Source: JBBIQS01 sp037442205 (GTDB taxonomy: Bacteria; Myxococcota; Myxococcia; Myxococcales; UBA5297). Taken from it: a DNA stretch of 31,717 nucleotides. The stretch covers positions 1-31,717 of the forward strand of contig JBBIQS010000090.1 in NCBI GenBank assembly GCA_037442205.1. The letters are read 5' to 3'. Of the stretch, positions 1-10,323 are shown one piece after another (positions within the stretch are counted from its first letter, which is position 1; every line of letters begins with the position of its first letter). A program made the translations under genes and the position numbers. The notes beneath the pieces were generated by a model that did not search any database, was not told the origin of the DNA, and saw nothing but the letters and a program-made list of their open reading frames with translations.

Positions 1-627
1 CGGGGCCAGCGAGTTCCAGGGAATGGCGACCTCGATCGCGTATCCGCCGGGAACGATCGCCCCGGCGCGCTCGGCGTTGCACGACCAGTTCTGGTGCCCG
101 AAGACCTTTCCCGCAGGTCCTCCGACGATCGGATGGTTGTAGTCGTCCCAGTGGGTATCGAAGATCGCGCCGCGGAAGTCGAATTGCAGCTCGTAGTAGT
201 CGCGGTTGTCGCCGGGATCCCCGGGCTGGAGCATCAATTCCACTGCGCTCGAGCGCTCCCAGAGGTGGGGATCGGTGTCGGCGCGGTCGGCCGGTGAAAC
301 GGGACTGGCGTCGGGGACGAAGAATCCGAGGTAGAGCGCGCGGTCGTCGTAGCCGACCTTGGCGAAGCTGCCGGCGAGCTTCGAACCATCGGCTCCGCCC
401 TGCCCGGGATCGACGAACGGCCCCAGGGTCGTGGCGTTCGCCCAGACCGAATCGTCCATCCGGCCGTCGATCGCCGGCGGATTGGCCAAGCGATGGATCA
501 GCGCCGGCTCTCCCGCGACGGTGGCATCCCCTTGGACGTGCTTCTCGGGCAGCCGCGCCCAGGGAGGAACCGGCTTCGAGCAGGAAGAGGCGACCAACAG
601 CGCGAGCGCAATGAGCAGGCGATTCAT
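1..627 (-). CDS. Partial lipoprotein with CBM9-like (DOMON-type) domain
   Basis: The gene is cut by the left edge; 209 codons are visible from the ATG at 627 and no stop is reached. The product starts with a lipoprotein signal (MNRLLIALALLVASSC, predicted lipidated Cys16), so it is probably anchored in the envelope. From about residue 45 it has the signature of carbohydrate-binding family 9-like domains: an IDGRMDDSVWANAT stretch, then YDDRALYLGFFVPD, then WERSSAVELML. These domains bind sugars or other small ligands and are often joined to unrelated C-terminal parts; the remainder lies outside the window. The ribosome-binding site is weak. The gene follows the activase gene on the same strand but is separated from it by a strong hairpin, so it is probably a separate transcription unit. 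The family call is fairly secure; the ligand is unknown. Confidence 0.75.
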   Translation of the reverse strand, partial: MNRLLIALALLVASSCSKPVPPWARLPEKHVQGDATVAGEPALIHRLANPPAIDGRMDDSVWANATTLGPFVDPGQGGADGSKLAGSFAKVGYDDRALYLGFFVPDASPVSPADRADTDPHLWERSSAVELMLQPGDPGDNRDYYELQFDFRGAIFDTHWDDYNHPIVGGPAGKVFGHQNWSCNAERAGAIVPGGYAIEVAIPWNSLAP

Positions 628-684
628 GCGCTCGGAGTACTACAGCCTCGACCGGAGTCAAAGCCCGCGGCGCTACCCAAAGCA

Positions 685-724
685 GACGGCCGGCCCTGGA
701 GCCTTCGCTCCGCGGCCGGCCGTC
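685..724 (-). terminator. Strong hairpin terminator after the activase gene
   Basis: The arms 685-695 (GACGGCCGGCC) and 714-724 are perfectly complementary over 11 bp. The loop carries a second small stem, GGAG/CTCC, around CCTTCG. It lies 18 bases downstream of the TAA of the activase gene on the minus strand. Only a weak T-rich stretch (TGCTTTGGG) follows, so it is either a GC-rich intrinsic terminator or an mRNA 3'-end stabiliser. Confidence 0.6.
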
Positions 725-741
725 GCCTTCCACCCCGCCGC

Positions 742-3700
742 TTAGACCTCTTCGCGCGCCTTCTGCTGGGCGCGCTGCGCCATCACCGGGGCCACCGGCT
801 CCGGGGAACCGAAGCCCATCTTGCGCAGCACCTTCATCGGCGTCGGGGCGCCGGGGAAGGCCATGTTCGCCAGCTTCATCGCCTGGCGGGCGGCCATCAT
901 GCTCATCTCGGCCACGCTCATCCGCGGGGCGGCGGCCTCGGGAGCGGCGCTGGCGTGCTCCTGCTGGCGATTGCGGAAGCGCGAGTGCACCTCGAAGGCG
1001 AAGTTGTCGATCGCCTCCTGGGCCACCGGATCGCCGTTCAGGCTCAGAGTCAGCGACAGCAGCCCTTCCTTCTCGGCGACGTGGAAGAACTGCGACTCGG
1101 AGATCTTGTTGGGCATGCACTCCAGCGGCCCGACCGAGATCACCCCGTCGATGTGCCCCTCGCGCCACTCATGCACCGGCCCGCCGACGGTGAGCACTGA
1201 CTCGCCCTGGAAGTCCTCGCGGATGTAGGGCTCGGCCGCCGCCAGCGAGTCGCGCACCGTGGTCCGGCGCGGCCAGCCCATCGGCGCGGCCATCGCCGTC
1301 CAGCACAGCGACTGGATCACGCTGCGCACGAAGCTCGACAGGTGCGCCCCCAGCCCGCGCCGCTCGCCGTTCTTGTAGTTGATGTAATCGGCGTACTCGA
1401 GCCACTCGTTGAACGGCGCGAACCGCACCCGGATGCCCTTCTCCGACAGTTTCTCGGCCACGAAGTCGTTGGCGAAGGGGTCGCAGCGCACGTAGATCTC
1501 GCCGACCATCATCACCGCCGGCACCTCGGCCGGGCGCTTGATGGAGGCGAACTCCGCCGCCGCCCTCTCCAAGAGCTCGGTGACGCCGAACAGGTTGCCG
1601 TTGGCCACCTGCACCAGCACCGCGGCGTTCGACAGCTCGTGGTGCCCGGCCTCCTCGATCAGCTCCAGCAGCTGGCCGTGCCACTTGCGGTAGACGGCGT
1701 CGGCCGCCCCGGGGCTCACCTCCACCGGCAGCGCATCCAGCCGCGCCTCGAGCAGCAGGTCGTCGGCCATGAAGCCGGCGAAGATCAGCGCCACGAAGCC
1801 GTCGGGCACCGCGTCGAAGTAGCTGGAGAAGTCGGGCGACATCAGCTTCACCCGATCCTTGAGCTCCAACCGCTCGAGGATGATCTTGTGCAGCAGGTGG
1901 TAGACGCCGAAGCGGCAGGGACCGTAGGCGGTGGGCATCAGGAAGGTGAAGTCGCGGCTCTTGTCGGCCTCGGTCTCCATCCGCTCCAGCAGGCTGCCGG
2001 TGGTGATCGTCATCGGCACACACTCTTTGCCCGAGGTGTGCCGCCGTCCGAGGCGCAGGGTGTCGCGGGTGGGCATCGGCAGCGACTCGGCGCGGATGCC
2101 GACCCCGCGGAAGGCTGCCGCCAACGTCTCGGCGCCCGGGCCCATGCGCGGGATGAGCAGGGTGCTCCCCTTGGCCTTGGCGTCGTCGAGGCTGCGGTTC
2201 TCTTTGTTGATGGCATCGAAGTTGGTGGCCTTCTTCTCCTTCTCCTTGCTGGCCGCCAGGTCTTCGCGCACGCAGTGCAGGAAGGCCTCGACCCGGGTCT
2301 TGGTGCCGGCGTCCCCGGAGTGGCCGTCGGTCTCGATCACCGCGAACGGCCGTCCCTCCATGATGTAAGCGAAGAAGTGGAGGGTGAAGCTGTCCGGGCC
2401 GCAGGAGTAGTTGCTGGCGTAGAGGGCGTAGATCCCCGGGGTGCGGCGGATCTGGTGGGCGGCGCGCAGGTTCTTCTGGCTGTGCGTCCAGTACATGCCC
2501 TCGAAGACCGGCACGTCGTCCCTCACCGGGTAGCAGTCCACCGGGATGGCGATGGCTCCCTGCTCGCGCAGGATGGCGGGGACGTTGGAGTTCAGCACGG
2601 TGTTGTAGATGGTGTAGTTGCGGCCCAGCACCACCACCGGCGTGACGCCCTGCTCCTGGCAGAAGTCGAGCGCCCGCTGGCCCAGCTCCAGCACCGTCAG
2701 GTCGAACTTCTTCTGCGCCTCGACCGCCGAGTGGTAGGCCACCCGCCAGGTGTCGCCCTCGACGCCCAGGTCGCGGGCGATCCGCTCGCAGCTGTGCACG
2801 AAGGGCTCGGACTCGTAGTTGCCCGGGCCGGCGTCCACCAGGGTGCTGATTAGCTTGCTCTTGCTCTGCTTGCCCAGGTCCCACTTCAGCATGTCCGGGG
2901 CGGCCTGGACGATCGGGCACAGGCAGGAGTGGGCCTCGTCGCGCACCCGGGTGGTCTCGCGCAGCATCGGCAGGAACAGGTAGTCGGCCTGCTCCTCGGC
3001 CATCTGGCTGACCAGGCCGTGGTACTGCTGCATCGGGGCGCAGAACGGGACGTTGGCCTCCTCGATCCCGCGCTTGAGCGAGTGGTGATCGGCCCCGGTC
3101 TTCACCTTCAGATCGAAGCCCAGCTCATGAAGGAAGGTGGCGAAGAAGGGGAAGCTGCCCTTGAGCGAGAACTCATCGGTCAGCGCCACCGTCGGCTTGC
3201 CGCGCGAGGCGGTCAGCTTGTCCACCAGCGCCTGCAAGAGTTCTTCGCGCTCGCGGAACGGGTCGGGCGACAGGTCGGGCAGCTTCTTCTTGCGCGTTCC
3301 CTTGTCGTAGAGCGAGCAGCCGCCGCCCCAGGTGAACTTGGAGCGGGCGCCCTCCACCACGGTGGAGATGCGATCGATGCGGCACTTGTTGCCGGCGCCG
3401 CCGCAGCCCACGGTGGACTTGCAGATGAAGGTGTCCTTGCTCTCCACCGCCGCCGAGAGGAAGCGGGCGGGGTCGAGGACCGCGTCCGAGGGGCCCAGGT
3501 TCTTCATCGTCAATAGGCCGATGCCCAGCGCGCCGATGGTCCCGGGGTTCGGGGGAACGATCACCAGGCTGCCGGTCTGGCGCACCACCGCCGCCGCCAG
3601 CGCGTCGGCGGCGAAGGGCATGCCCTGGCAGAAAATCACCTGGCCCACCGAGCGGCTGCCCTTCACGCGGTTCAGGTAGTTCTGGATGATCGAGTCGTAG

Positions 3701-5214
3701 ATCCCGGCGATGATCGCGTTGGAGTCGCGGCCGGCGCCCACCGCCTCGTCGATGATCTCGGCCATGAACACCGAGCAGTGCTGGCCGAGGCTGATGCCCT
3801 TGTCGGCGGAGAGGGCCACCTTGCCCAGCTGCGCCACCGACTCCACCCCGTTGAACTTCTTGCCCTGCTCCTCGATGAACGAGCCGGTGCCCGCCGAGCA
3901 AGCCTCGTTCATCGCCGCGTCGATCACCCGGCCGTGCGAGAGGCGGATGTACTTGGCGTCCTGGCCGCCGATCTCGAAGATCGTGTCCACCCGCGGGTCG
4001 AAGAAGGTGGCGCCCTCGGCGTGGGCGGCGATCTCGTTGAGCACGAAGACCTGGTCGCCGCCATAGCAGGTGGCCATCAGCGAGCCGACGATCTCGCGGC
4101 CGCTGCCGGTGGCGCCCACCGCGCGGATGCGGCAGATGCGCGCCGGGCTCTCCACGAACTGCTTCATCAGCTGCTGAGCCGCGCCCACCGGGTTGCCGTT
4201 GGTGCGCAGATAGCCCTCCCACACCACCTGGCGGGTGGCGATGTCCACCGCCACCGCCTTGGAGCCGGTCGAGCCGATGTCGAAGCCCAAGACCACGTCG
4301 CGCGGACCGTCGATGCCCGCCACCGGCGGCGCCGGCAGCCGCTTGACCTTGGCCAGGTAGCGCGACAGCCCGGGGACCTCCTCCAGCTCCACCCCGACCT
4401 CGGGGGCGAACAGGTTCTCCAGCGAGGGAACCTTGGCCGGCCGCTCGGCGGCCACCACCGCGCAGCCCAGCGCCTCCAGGAACAGCGCGTCGTCGCCCTG
4501 CACCGGCAGCAGCTGCATCCCGTGCTTGTCGGCGAAGCGCTTGAAGTTCTCCTGGATCCGGCGCGAGCGGCTGACCCCGCCGGCCAGGATCACTCGCGGC
4601 GGCGACAGCCGCGGCTTGAGCAGCACCTGCACGTTCTCGCAGACCGCGTCGAACAGGCCGGCCAGGATGCGGGCCTTGGACTCGCCCTTGTTCGCCAGGT
4701 GCGTCATGTCTGTCTTGAGGATCACCGGGCAGCGGCCGGACAGCGGCGCCGGGTCGGCGATCTCCGCGCACAGCTCGGCGGCCTGCTCGATGTTCAGGTC
4801 GAAGCGCTCCACCAGCTGGCGCAGAAAGTTGCCGGTGCCCTGCGAGCAGCGCGAGTTCTCGCGGAAGATCTCCGCCCCGCCCTCGCGCAGCTCCAGCACC
4901 GAGAAGCCGTGGCTGCCGATCGAGACCACCGTCGCCGCCCCGCCGCCGTGAAGGTGGCGGAAGCCCAGCCCCTGAGCCTGCTTGGCGGGCACCTTCTGCA
5001 ACTGCAGGGTCCGCCCCAGCCGGCCGCTCACCGCCGCCGAGTCCACCGAAGCGAAGTCCCACTTCGCCAGCAGCTCGCGCAGCGCCCGGGCCGGCTCCTT
5101 GTTGTGCTCGACCAGCTGCCGGCGCGTCCACACCAGCTTGCCGTCGCGGCTCTGCAGCTCGACCAGCTTGATGGTCTCGGCGCCGACATCGATGCCCAGG
5201 AAACGATTCGACAT
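742..5214 (-). CDS. Fused double-ATPase acyl-CoA dehydratase activase (BadF/BcrA/HgdC family)
   Basis: The product has 1490 residues. Two ASKHA-type ATPase modules lie in tandem. The first is at about 5-255 (FLGIDVGAETIKLVE), with Cys123 in RCSQGTG and Cys162 in GRCPVILK. The second is at about 308-570 (LGFDIGSTGSKAVAVD), with EIGGQDAKYI, Cys439 in EACSAGTGSF and Cys480 in GQHCSVFM. In HgdC-type activators this Cys pair holds a [4Fe-4S] cluster at a dimer interface and ATP hydrolysis drives electron transfer to a 2-hydroxyacyl-CoA dehydratase or benzoyl-CoA reductase. The C-terminal ~850 residues are the DUF2229/HgdB-like region of the large activase-related proteins, including NVPFCAPMQQYHG and CGPDSFTLHFFAYIMEGRP. 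The start at 5214 is preferred over upstream options because MSNRFLGIDVG begins the domain directly and GAGGG lies 8 bases upstream. No dehydratase subunits are nearby, so the substrate is unknown. Confidence 0.88.
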   Translation of the reverse strand: MSNRFLGIDVGAETIKLVELQSRDGKLVWTRRQLVEHNKEPARALRELLAKWDFASVDSAAVSGRLGRTLQLQKVPAKQAQGLGFRHLHGGGAATVVSIGSHGFSVLELREGGAEIFRENSRCSQGTGNFLRQLVERFDLNIEQAAELCAEIADPAPLSGRCPVILKTDMTHLANKGESKARILAGLFDAVCENVQVLLKPRLSPPRVILAGGVSRSRRIQENFKRFADKHGMQLLPVQGDDALFLEALGCAVVAAERPAKVPSLENLFAPEVGVELEEVPGLSRYLAKVKRLPAPPVAGIDGPRDVVLGFDIGSTGSKAVAVDIATRQVVWEGYLRTNGNPVGAAQQLMKQFVESPARICRIRAVGATGSGREIVGSLMATCYGGDQVFVLNEIAAHAEGATFFDPRVDTIFEIGGQDAKYIRLSHGRVIDAAMNEACSAGTGSFIEEQGKKFNGVESVAQLGKVALSADKGISLGQHCSVFMAEIIDEAVGAGRDSNAIIAGIYDSIIQNYLNRVKGSRSVGQVIFCQGMPFAADALAAAVVRQTGSLVIVPPNPGTIGALGIGLLTMKNLGPSDAVLDPARFLSAAVESKDTFICKSTVGCGGAGNKCRIDRISTVVEGARSKFTWGGGCSLYDKGTRKKKLPDLSPDPFREREELLQALVDKLTASRGKPTVALTDEFSLKGSFPFFATFLHELGFDLKVKTGADHHSLKRGIEEANVPFCAPMQQYHGLVSQMAEEQADYLFLPMLRETTRVRDEAHSCLCPIVQAAPDMLKWDLGKQSKSKLISTLVDAGPGNYESEPFVHSCERIARDLGVEGDTWRVAYHSAVEAQKKFDLTVLELGQRALDFCQEQGVTPVVVLGRNYTIYNTVLNSNVPAILREQGAIAIPVDCYPVRDDVPVFEGMYWTHSQKNLRAAHQIRRTPGIYALYASNYSCGPDSFTLHFFAYIMEGRPFAVIETDGHSGDAGTKTRVEAFLHCVREDLAASKEKEKKATNFDAINKENRSLDDAKAKGSTLLIPRMGPGAETLAAAFRGVGIRAESLPMPTRDTLRLGRRHTSGKECVPMTITTGSLLERMETEADKSRDFTFLMPTAYGPCRFGVYHLLHKIILERLELKDRVKLMSPDFSSYFDAVPDGFVALIFAGFMADDLLLEARLDALPVEVSPGAADAVYRKWHGQLLELIEEAGHHELSNAAVLVQVANGNLFGVTELLERAAAEFASIKRPAEVPAVMMVGEIYVRCDPFANDFVAEKLSEKGIRVRFAPFNEWLEYADYINYKNGERRGLGAHLSSFVRSVIQSLCWTAMAAPMGWPRRTTVRDSLAAAEPYIREDFQGESVLTVGGPVHEWREGHIDGVISVGPLECMPNKISESQFFHVAEKEGLLSLTLSLNGDPVAQEAIDNFAFEVHSRFRNRQQEHASAAPEAAAPRMSVAEMSMMAARQAMKLANMAFPGAPTPMKVLRKMGFGSPEPVAPVMAQRAQQKAREEV

Positions 5215-5390
5215 TTGGGGAGCCCTCGCGCTCTGGGGGCAAGGCCGGATGGCAAAAACTCCGGCGCCCAGAGGCGGCGGCGCCCGGTGCAATTAGCGAT
5301 CCGACAATCCCCGGGCGGGTTACCCCAAGGAAAATCAGTATTTTGGCTGGCGCGCGCTCGCGTAGCCGATTACGCGGTGCGGCGCGAGGT

Positions 5391-5406
5391 GCGAACGGAC
5401 GTTCGC
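5391..5406. promoter_or_regulatory. Perfect 7-bp inverted repeat, LexA-box-like, upstream of the activase gene
   Basis: GCGAACG (5391-5397) and CGTTCGC (5400-5406) flank two bases. The core reads CGAAC-GGAC-GTTCG, close to the SOS box known from Gram-positive bacteria. It lies about 180 bases upstream of the activase start and 40 bases beyond the regulator stop. It may be an operator or a short terminator stem; no T-tract follows on either strand. The rest of the 232-bp gap between the two genes shows no clear promoter. Confidence 0.35.
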
Positions 5407-5446
5407 AGTGGGTCGGGGAGGCTCTTGGGGCTCGGGAACGCTCGGA

Positions 5447-6841
<1,395 letters not shown>

Positions 6842-6886
6842 GGGGCGGTTCTACCACCAACGCCCCGGGTCCCGAGGGCGAGGCGG

Positions 6887-8746
6887 CTATTTGGGGGCGG
6901 CCGGCGGCCGGGTGCTGCGCTTGAGCGCCCAGTAGCGCTGCTGCAGGGGGAGCGAGAGCGGGTCGAGCCTGAGCGCGGCTTCGAGCTCCTCGGTGGCCTT
7001 GGCGAGCTGGTTGGCGGCCTGGTAGCTGGAGGCAGTCAGGCCGCGGATCATGGCCGTCGCGTCGGCTCCAGGGTGGGCGGAGAGGTGGTTCTGGCGCAGC
7101 CCCTCGAGCTCGCCGGCGTTCAGGCCGGCCTGAATGCAGCGGGCGACGCCGCGGAAGTTGCCTCGGGAGGCGTCGAAGGCCGCGCGCCAGGCGGGCGTGC
7201 CGAGGACGGTCATCGCCGCGTGGATGCGCATGAGCATCGAGTCGGCCAGGTCGCGCTGCTTGAGCGACATGCGCGAAGCCAGGCCCTCCAGCTCGGCGAT
7301 GGCCTTGCGCGACCGCTGGCGGAGCTCGCTGCACTCGGCGTCCTCGGCCGCCTCCAGCAGCCGGTAGTGATCGCCGGTGGCGCGAACCTGGAACCGGGCC
7401 AGGGCCTGGTCCACCGCCGGATCGTCCTTGGCCGGCGCCGCCGAGGCCGGGGTCAGCAGCGGCTTGCCGAGCAGGATCCGGTCGACCGCCTCGCGCAGGG
7501 CCAGCGACGGGGTGTCGAACTGCACCGCGAACCCCTCGGACATGCCCCAGGTCCGGGCCTGCTCGCCGGTGACGTGCCGCACCACCTCGCCCTCGCAGGC
7601 AATTCGCGCCCCGAGATGCTCCAGCACCAGGCTCACCCGCTCGAACAGCGCCGGGAACGGAGCCCCGGTCTCGACGAAGGCCCCGGCCCGCGAGAACTGG
7701 CCGAGCCGCACCGGCCGGCTCGCCTGGCCAGACCAGCTCGCCTGCCCGGCGACGACCGGAGGAGAGGCCCTGGGGCTGGCGGCGGGAGTCGGAGCGGCGG
7801 CCGCGAGCGGCGCCGCCGGAGCCTGCAGCGCCCGCTCCAGCGCCTCCTTCATCGCGCGCGCGTTCTCGAAGCGCTCGCCGCGCTGCTTGGCCAGGGCCTT
7901 GACCACCACCTGCTCCAGCGCTTCGCCGACCTGCGGATTGAGCGCGCGCAGCGAGGGGACCGGGGCCTCCAGGTGCTGCCGGTAGAAACCGATCACGTCG
8001 TTGGCGGCGAAGGGCAGCTTGCCGGTCAGCAGTTGGAAGGCCATCACCCCCAGCGCATAGAGGTCCGCCCGGCCATCGATCGCCTCGCCGGCCCACTGCT
8101 CCGGCGGCATGAACTCCGGGGTCCCGACCACCATCCCGGCGATGGTGTGGCCCGAGCCGACGACGCCCGATTGCAGCTTGGCGATGCCGAAGTCCACCAG
8201 CTTGACGAAGCCGTCGGCGCCGCCGCGGCGGATCAGGAAGACGTTCTCCGGCTTGAGGTCGCGGTGGACGATACCCGTGGAGTGGGCCGCCTCGAGCGCC
8301 TGGCAGATCTGGGCCAGGATCGAAACCGCCTCTCCCGGCGCCATCGGCCCGGCGCCGGCCAGGGTGCGGCCCTCGAGGTACTCCATCACCAGGTAGTAGC
8401 GGTCCGCCCCCAGCCGGTTGAGGTCGAAGATGCAGACGATGTTCTCGTGGCCGATGAGGTTCACCGCCCGCGCCTCGGCCAGGAAGCGCCCGACCAGCGC
8501 CGGGTCGCCGGCCAGGTGCGGGTGGAGCATCTTCACCGCCACCCGGCTGCCGATCACCGCGTGCTCGCCCAGGTAGACCACGCCCATCCCGCCCGCCCCC
8601 AGCCGGCGGACGATCCGGAAATTGCCCACCAGCTGGCCGATCAAGGGATCGGAGGACTCGAGCGCCGCGGAGGGGATGGCGACCGTGTCTCCAGGGCTGG
8701 TGGCCGCGCCGGAGGCGTCAGCGGCTGGCCGGTCTTCTCGATCCAT
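6887..8746 (-). CDS. Ser/Thr protein kinase with PilZ-like and degenerate J-like domains
   Basis: The product has 619 residues. A Hanks-type kinase domain spans about 43-305: glycine loop LGAGGMGVVY at 49-58, Lys72 in VAVKML, HRDLKPEN at 161-168, DFG at 185-187 and GTPEFMPPEQW. All catalytic residues are present. A low-complexity Ala/Pro linker (305-340) leads to a PilZ-like segment at about 343-415 (FSRAGAFVETGAPFP, then EGEVVRHV and GFAVQF). At 458-530 a stretch resembles a J domain (DHYRLLEAAEDAE, then VLGTPAWRAAFDASRG) but lacks the HPD motif. The last ~80 residues are helical and TPR-like. No transmembrane segment is seen, so it is probably cytoplasmic. The ATG at 8746 has GGAGGG five bases upstream, which decides it against upstream in-frame starts. 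The NtrC-type regulator follows after 45 bp and is a likely pathway partner (inference). Confidence 0.9.
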   Translation of the reverse strand: MDREDRPAADASGAATSPGDTVAIPSAALESSDPLIGQLVGNFRIVRRLGAGGMGVVYLGEHAVIGSRVAVKMLHPHLAGDPALVGRFLAEARAVNLIGHENIVCIFDLNRLGADRYYLVMEYLEGRTLAGAGPMAPGEAVSILAQICQALEAAHSTGIVHRDLKPENVFLIRRGGADGFVKLVDFGIAKLQSGVVGSGHTIAGMVVGTPEFMPPEQWAGEAIDGRADLYALGVMAFQLLTGKLPFAANDVIGFYRQHLEAPVPSLRALNPQVGEALEQVVVKALAKQRGERFENARAMKEALERALQAPAAPLAAAAPTPAASPRASPPVVAGQASWSGQASRPVRLGQFSRAGAFVETGAPFPALFERVSLVLEHLGARIACEGEVVRHVTGEQARTWGMSEGFAVQFDTPSLALREAVDRILLGKPLLTPASAAPAKDDPAVDQALARFQVRATGDHYRLLEAAEDAECSELRQRSRKAIAELEGLASRMSLKQRDLADSMLMRIHAAMTVLGTPAWRAAFDASRGNFRGVARCIQAGLNAGELEGLRQNHLSAHPGADATAMIRGLTASSYQAANQLAKATEELEAALRLDPLSLPLQQRYWALKRSTRPPAAPK

Positions 8747-8874
8747 CGCTGCCCTCCGAACGGCCGGGAAACAGGCGAACACCGGCGGGCACGATTGGAT
8801 GCCAGATCGGCCTGACCGGTTTCCAACAAACTTCAAGAACTTGTCGGTCTAGGCAAAAAATTTGTGCTTGGTGT

Positions 8875-10161
8875 TCAAACCAGCGGCTCGAGCCCGCCCT
8901 TCGTCAGCCGGTACAGGCTGGTGGACAGGCCCTGGTCGCCGCTGCCCTCTTGCTGGGCGAGCACGCGGAGGAAGGCGATGGCGTCGCGGTCCTGTTCGCG
9001 CGCCAGCAGGGCGTAGCTGACGGTGGGCAGGGCCGCCACCCAGCCGCCCGGATCGATCGCTTCAAGCAATTTGAGGTGCGCCGGCGAGCAGAGGCGGCTG
9101 GCGTCGTAGCCGTCGCCGGCGTCGAAGGCGACCAGGTGCCAGCGGCCGGTGGGGGCCGGCTCCAGGCCGGTCGGCCGGATCCGGTAGCGCGCCGGCGGGC
9201 GCACCGCCCGCTCCAGGTTTGCCAGGGCAATGCGCGCCAACTCCTCTGGGGAAATTCCCCAGGCGCTGGCGCACTCGGGCGGCAGGTAGCTGACGAAGTC
9301 GGGGTGGTCCAGCGCGTAGAGCCACAGCAGGCCGGCCGACGCCGGGGCGCGCAGGGCGGGGCCGCTGCGCTCGAGGAAGCGCTCGGTGCGCAGGACGGGG
9401 AAGACCCGCTCGCGGACCTTCTCCAAAGGAGGAACGCGCTCGGGTGCCTGCATGCGTGCAAGGCTGCCGACGAAACCTTCGATGTAGGCGGCGCGCCCGC
9501 GCGCGTCGGCCTTGCAGGCGTCCCAAAGCCCGGCGAGAGCCATCCTTCCCTGGCGATCGGCGGTCAATTCGATCACCAGCATTCCCGCCGCCGGATCGAT
9601 CGCGCTCTTGAGCCCGCGCTCCGCGAGCGAGCGCTGCAGATCGCGCGCGAAGTCCTCCAGCGTCCCCGGCGACTGCGCCGAGGGGAGGCCGGCGTTGGCC
9701 AGCCCCGCCTTGGCTTCGGCGAGGATCAGCTTCGTCTCTTCATCGATCGGATCGACTTCCAGCACCCGTTCGCACAGCTCGACCGCCTCGGCCAGCGCCC
9801 CGGCCCGCAGCCGCAGCAGCGCCAGGGCCCGCAGCGCGTCGGCGTGCCGGGGGAAGCGCTTCAAGGCCTGGCGCAGCTCGGCCCCGGCCTCTGAGTAGCG
9901 CTCCAAAGCGCCCAAGCACCGGGCGCGCCCCACGTAGACCAGGACTGCATCCGGACGTGCGGTCGCGGCGCGATCGAAGAAGGGGAGCGCCTCTTGGGAG
10001 CGCTCCGAGTTGACGAGCGCGTGGCCGAGGCAGAGCAGCCAGTCCGCGCTGTCCGGGCGGGATTCGACGGCGCGGCGCAGCTGGTCCAGCTGGCTGTCGG
10101 CGAGCGTCGCCCCCTCCTCGACCAGGGAAACCAGCGGAGCGAGCGCGGGATCTTCGAGCAT
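8875..10161 (-). CDS. TPR protein with C-terminal DUF1444-like domain
   Basis: The product has 428 residues and no signal peptide. Residues ~25-190 form TPR-like helical repeats (ADWLLCLGHALVNSERSQEALPF, AVLVYVGRARCLGALERYSEA, DALRALALLRLRAG and AVELCERVLEVDP follow one another). TPRs are protein-binding scaffolds. Residues ~195-400 fit the DUF1444/YtpQ family by the order of motifs: RTERFLERSGPALR, LLWLYALDHPDFV, GISPEELARIALANLER, AFDAGDGYDASRL and VAALPTVSYALLA. The function of that domain is not known. The start is uncertain: ATG 10161 and ATG 10182 are in frame and neither has a convincing ribosome-binding site. The gene is divergent from the peptidyl-prolyl isomerase trio and 128 bp upstream of the kinase gene, so it may belong to the same transcription unit as the kinase. 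Confidence 0.8.
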   Translation of the reverse strand: MLEDPALAPLVSLVEEGATLADSQLDQLRRAVESRPDSADWLLCLGHALVNSERSQEALPFFDRAATARPDAVLVYVGRARCLGALERYSEAGAELRQALKRFPRHADALRALALLRLRAGALAEAVELCERVLEVDPIDEETKLILAEAKAGLANAGLPSAQSPGTLEDFARDLQRSLAERGLKSAIDPAAGMLVIELTADRQGRMALAGLWDACKADARGRAAYIEGFVGSLARMQAPERVPPLEKVRERVFPVLRTERFLERSGPALRAPASAGLLWLYALDHPDFVSYLPPECASAWGISPEELARIALANLERAVRPPARYRIRPTGLEPAPTGRWHLVAFDAGDGYDASRLCSPAHLKLLEAIDPGGWVAALPTVSYALLAREQDRDAIAFLRVLAQQEGSGDQGLSTSLYRLTKGGLEPLV

Positions 10162-10231
10162 GGGGGCGGATTGTACTCGCATCACCGGCGGGGCGGCGCC
10201 CGAGAGGCCTCCAACCCCTCGATTCGCCTCC

Positions 10232-10260
10232 TTGAATCGGCGCAGGGCTTGTGGTTTTGT
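10232..10260 (+). promoter_or_regulatory. Possible sigma-70-type promoter for the isomerase trio
   Basis: TTGAAT at 10232-10237 and TTTTGT at 10255-10260 are separated by 17 bases, about 60 bases before the first isomerase start. The -10 element is poor, but this is the only AT-richer patch in the divergent gap. Weak evidence. Confidence 0.22.
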
Positions 10261-10323
10261 GCCCCGCTCAGAGTGAAACGCCCGCCGAAGCCGATTTTTC
10301 GGACGCGGGACTCGGAGCGAAGC

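Noticed and set aside
5215..5292. Longer N-terminus of the activase from a TTG at 5292
   Set aside because: The extra 26 residues are not conserved-looking, while the ATG at 5214 has GAGGG at good spacing and leads directly into the ATPase motif.
5215..5390. Sigma-54 (-24/-12) promoter for the activase gene as target of the adjacent regulator
   Set aside because: Reading the minus strand here, no GG-N10-GC element of acceptable quality was found.
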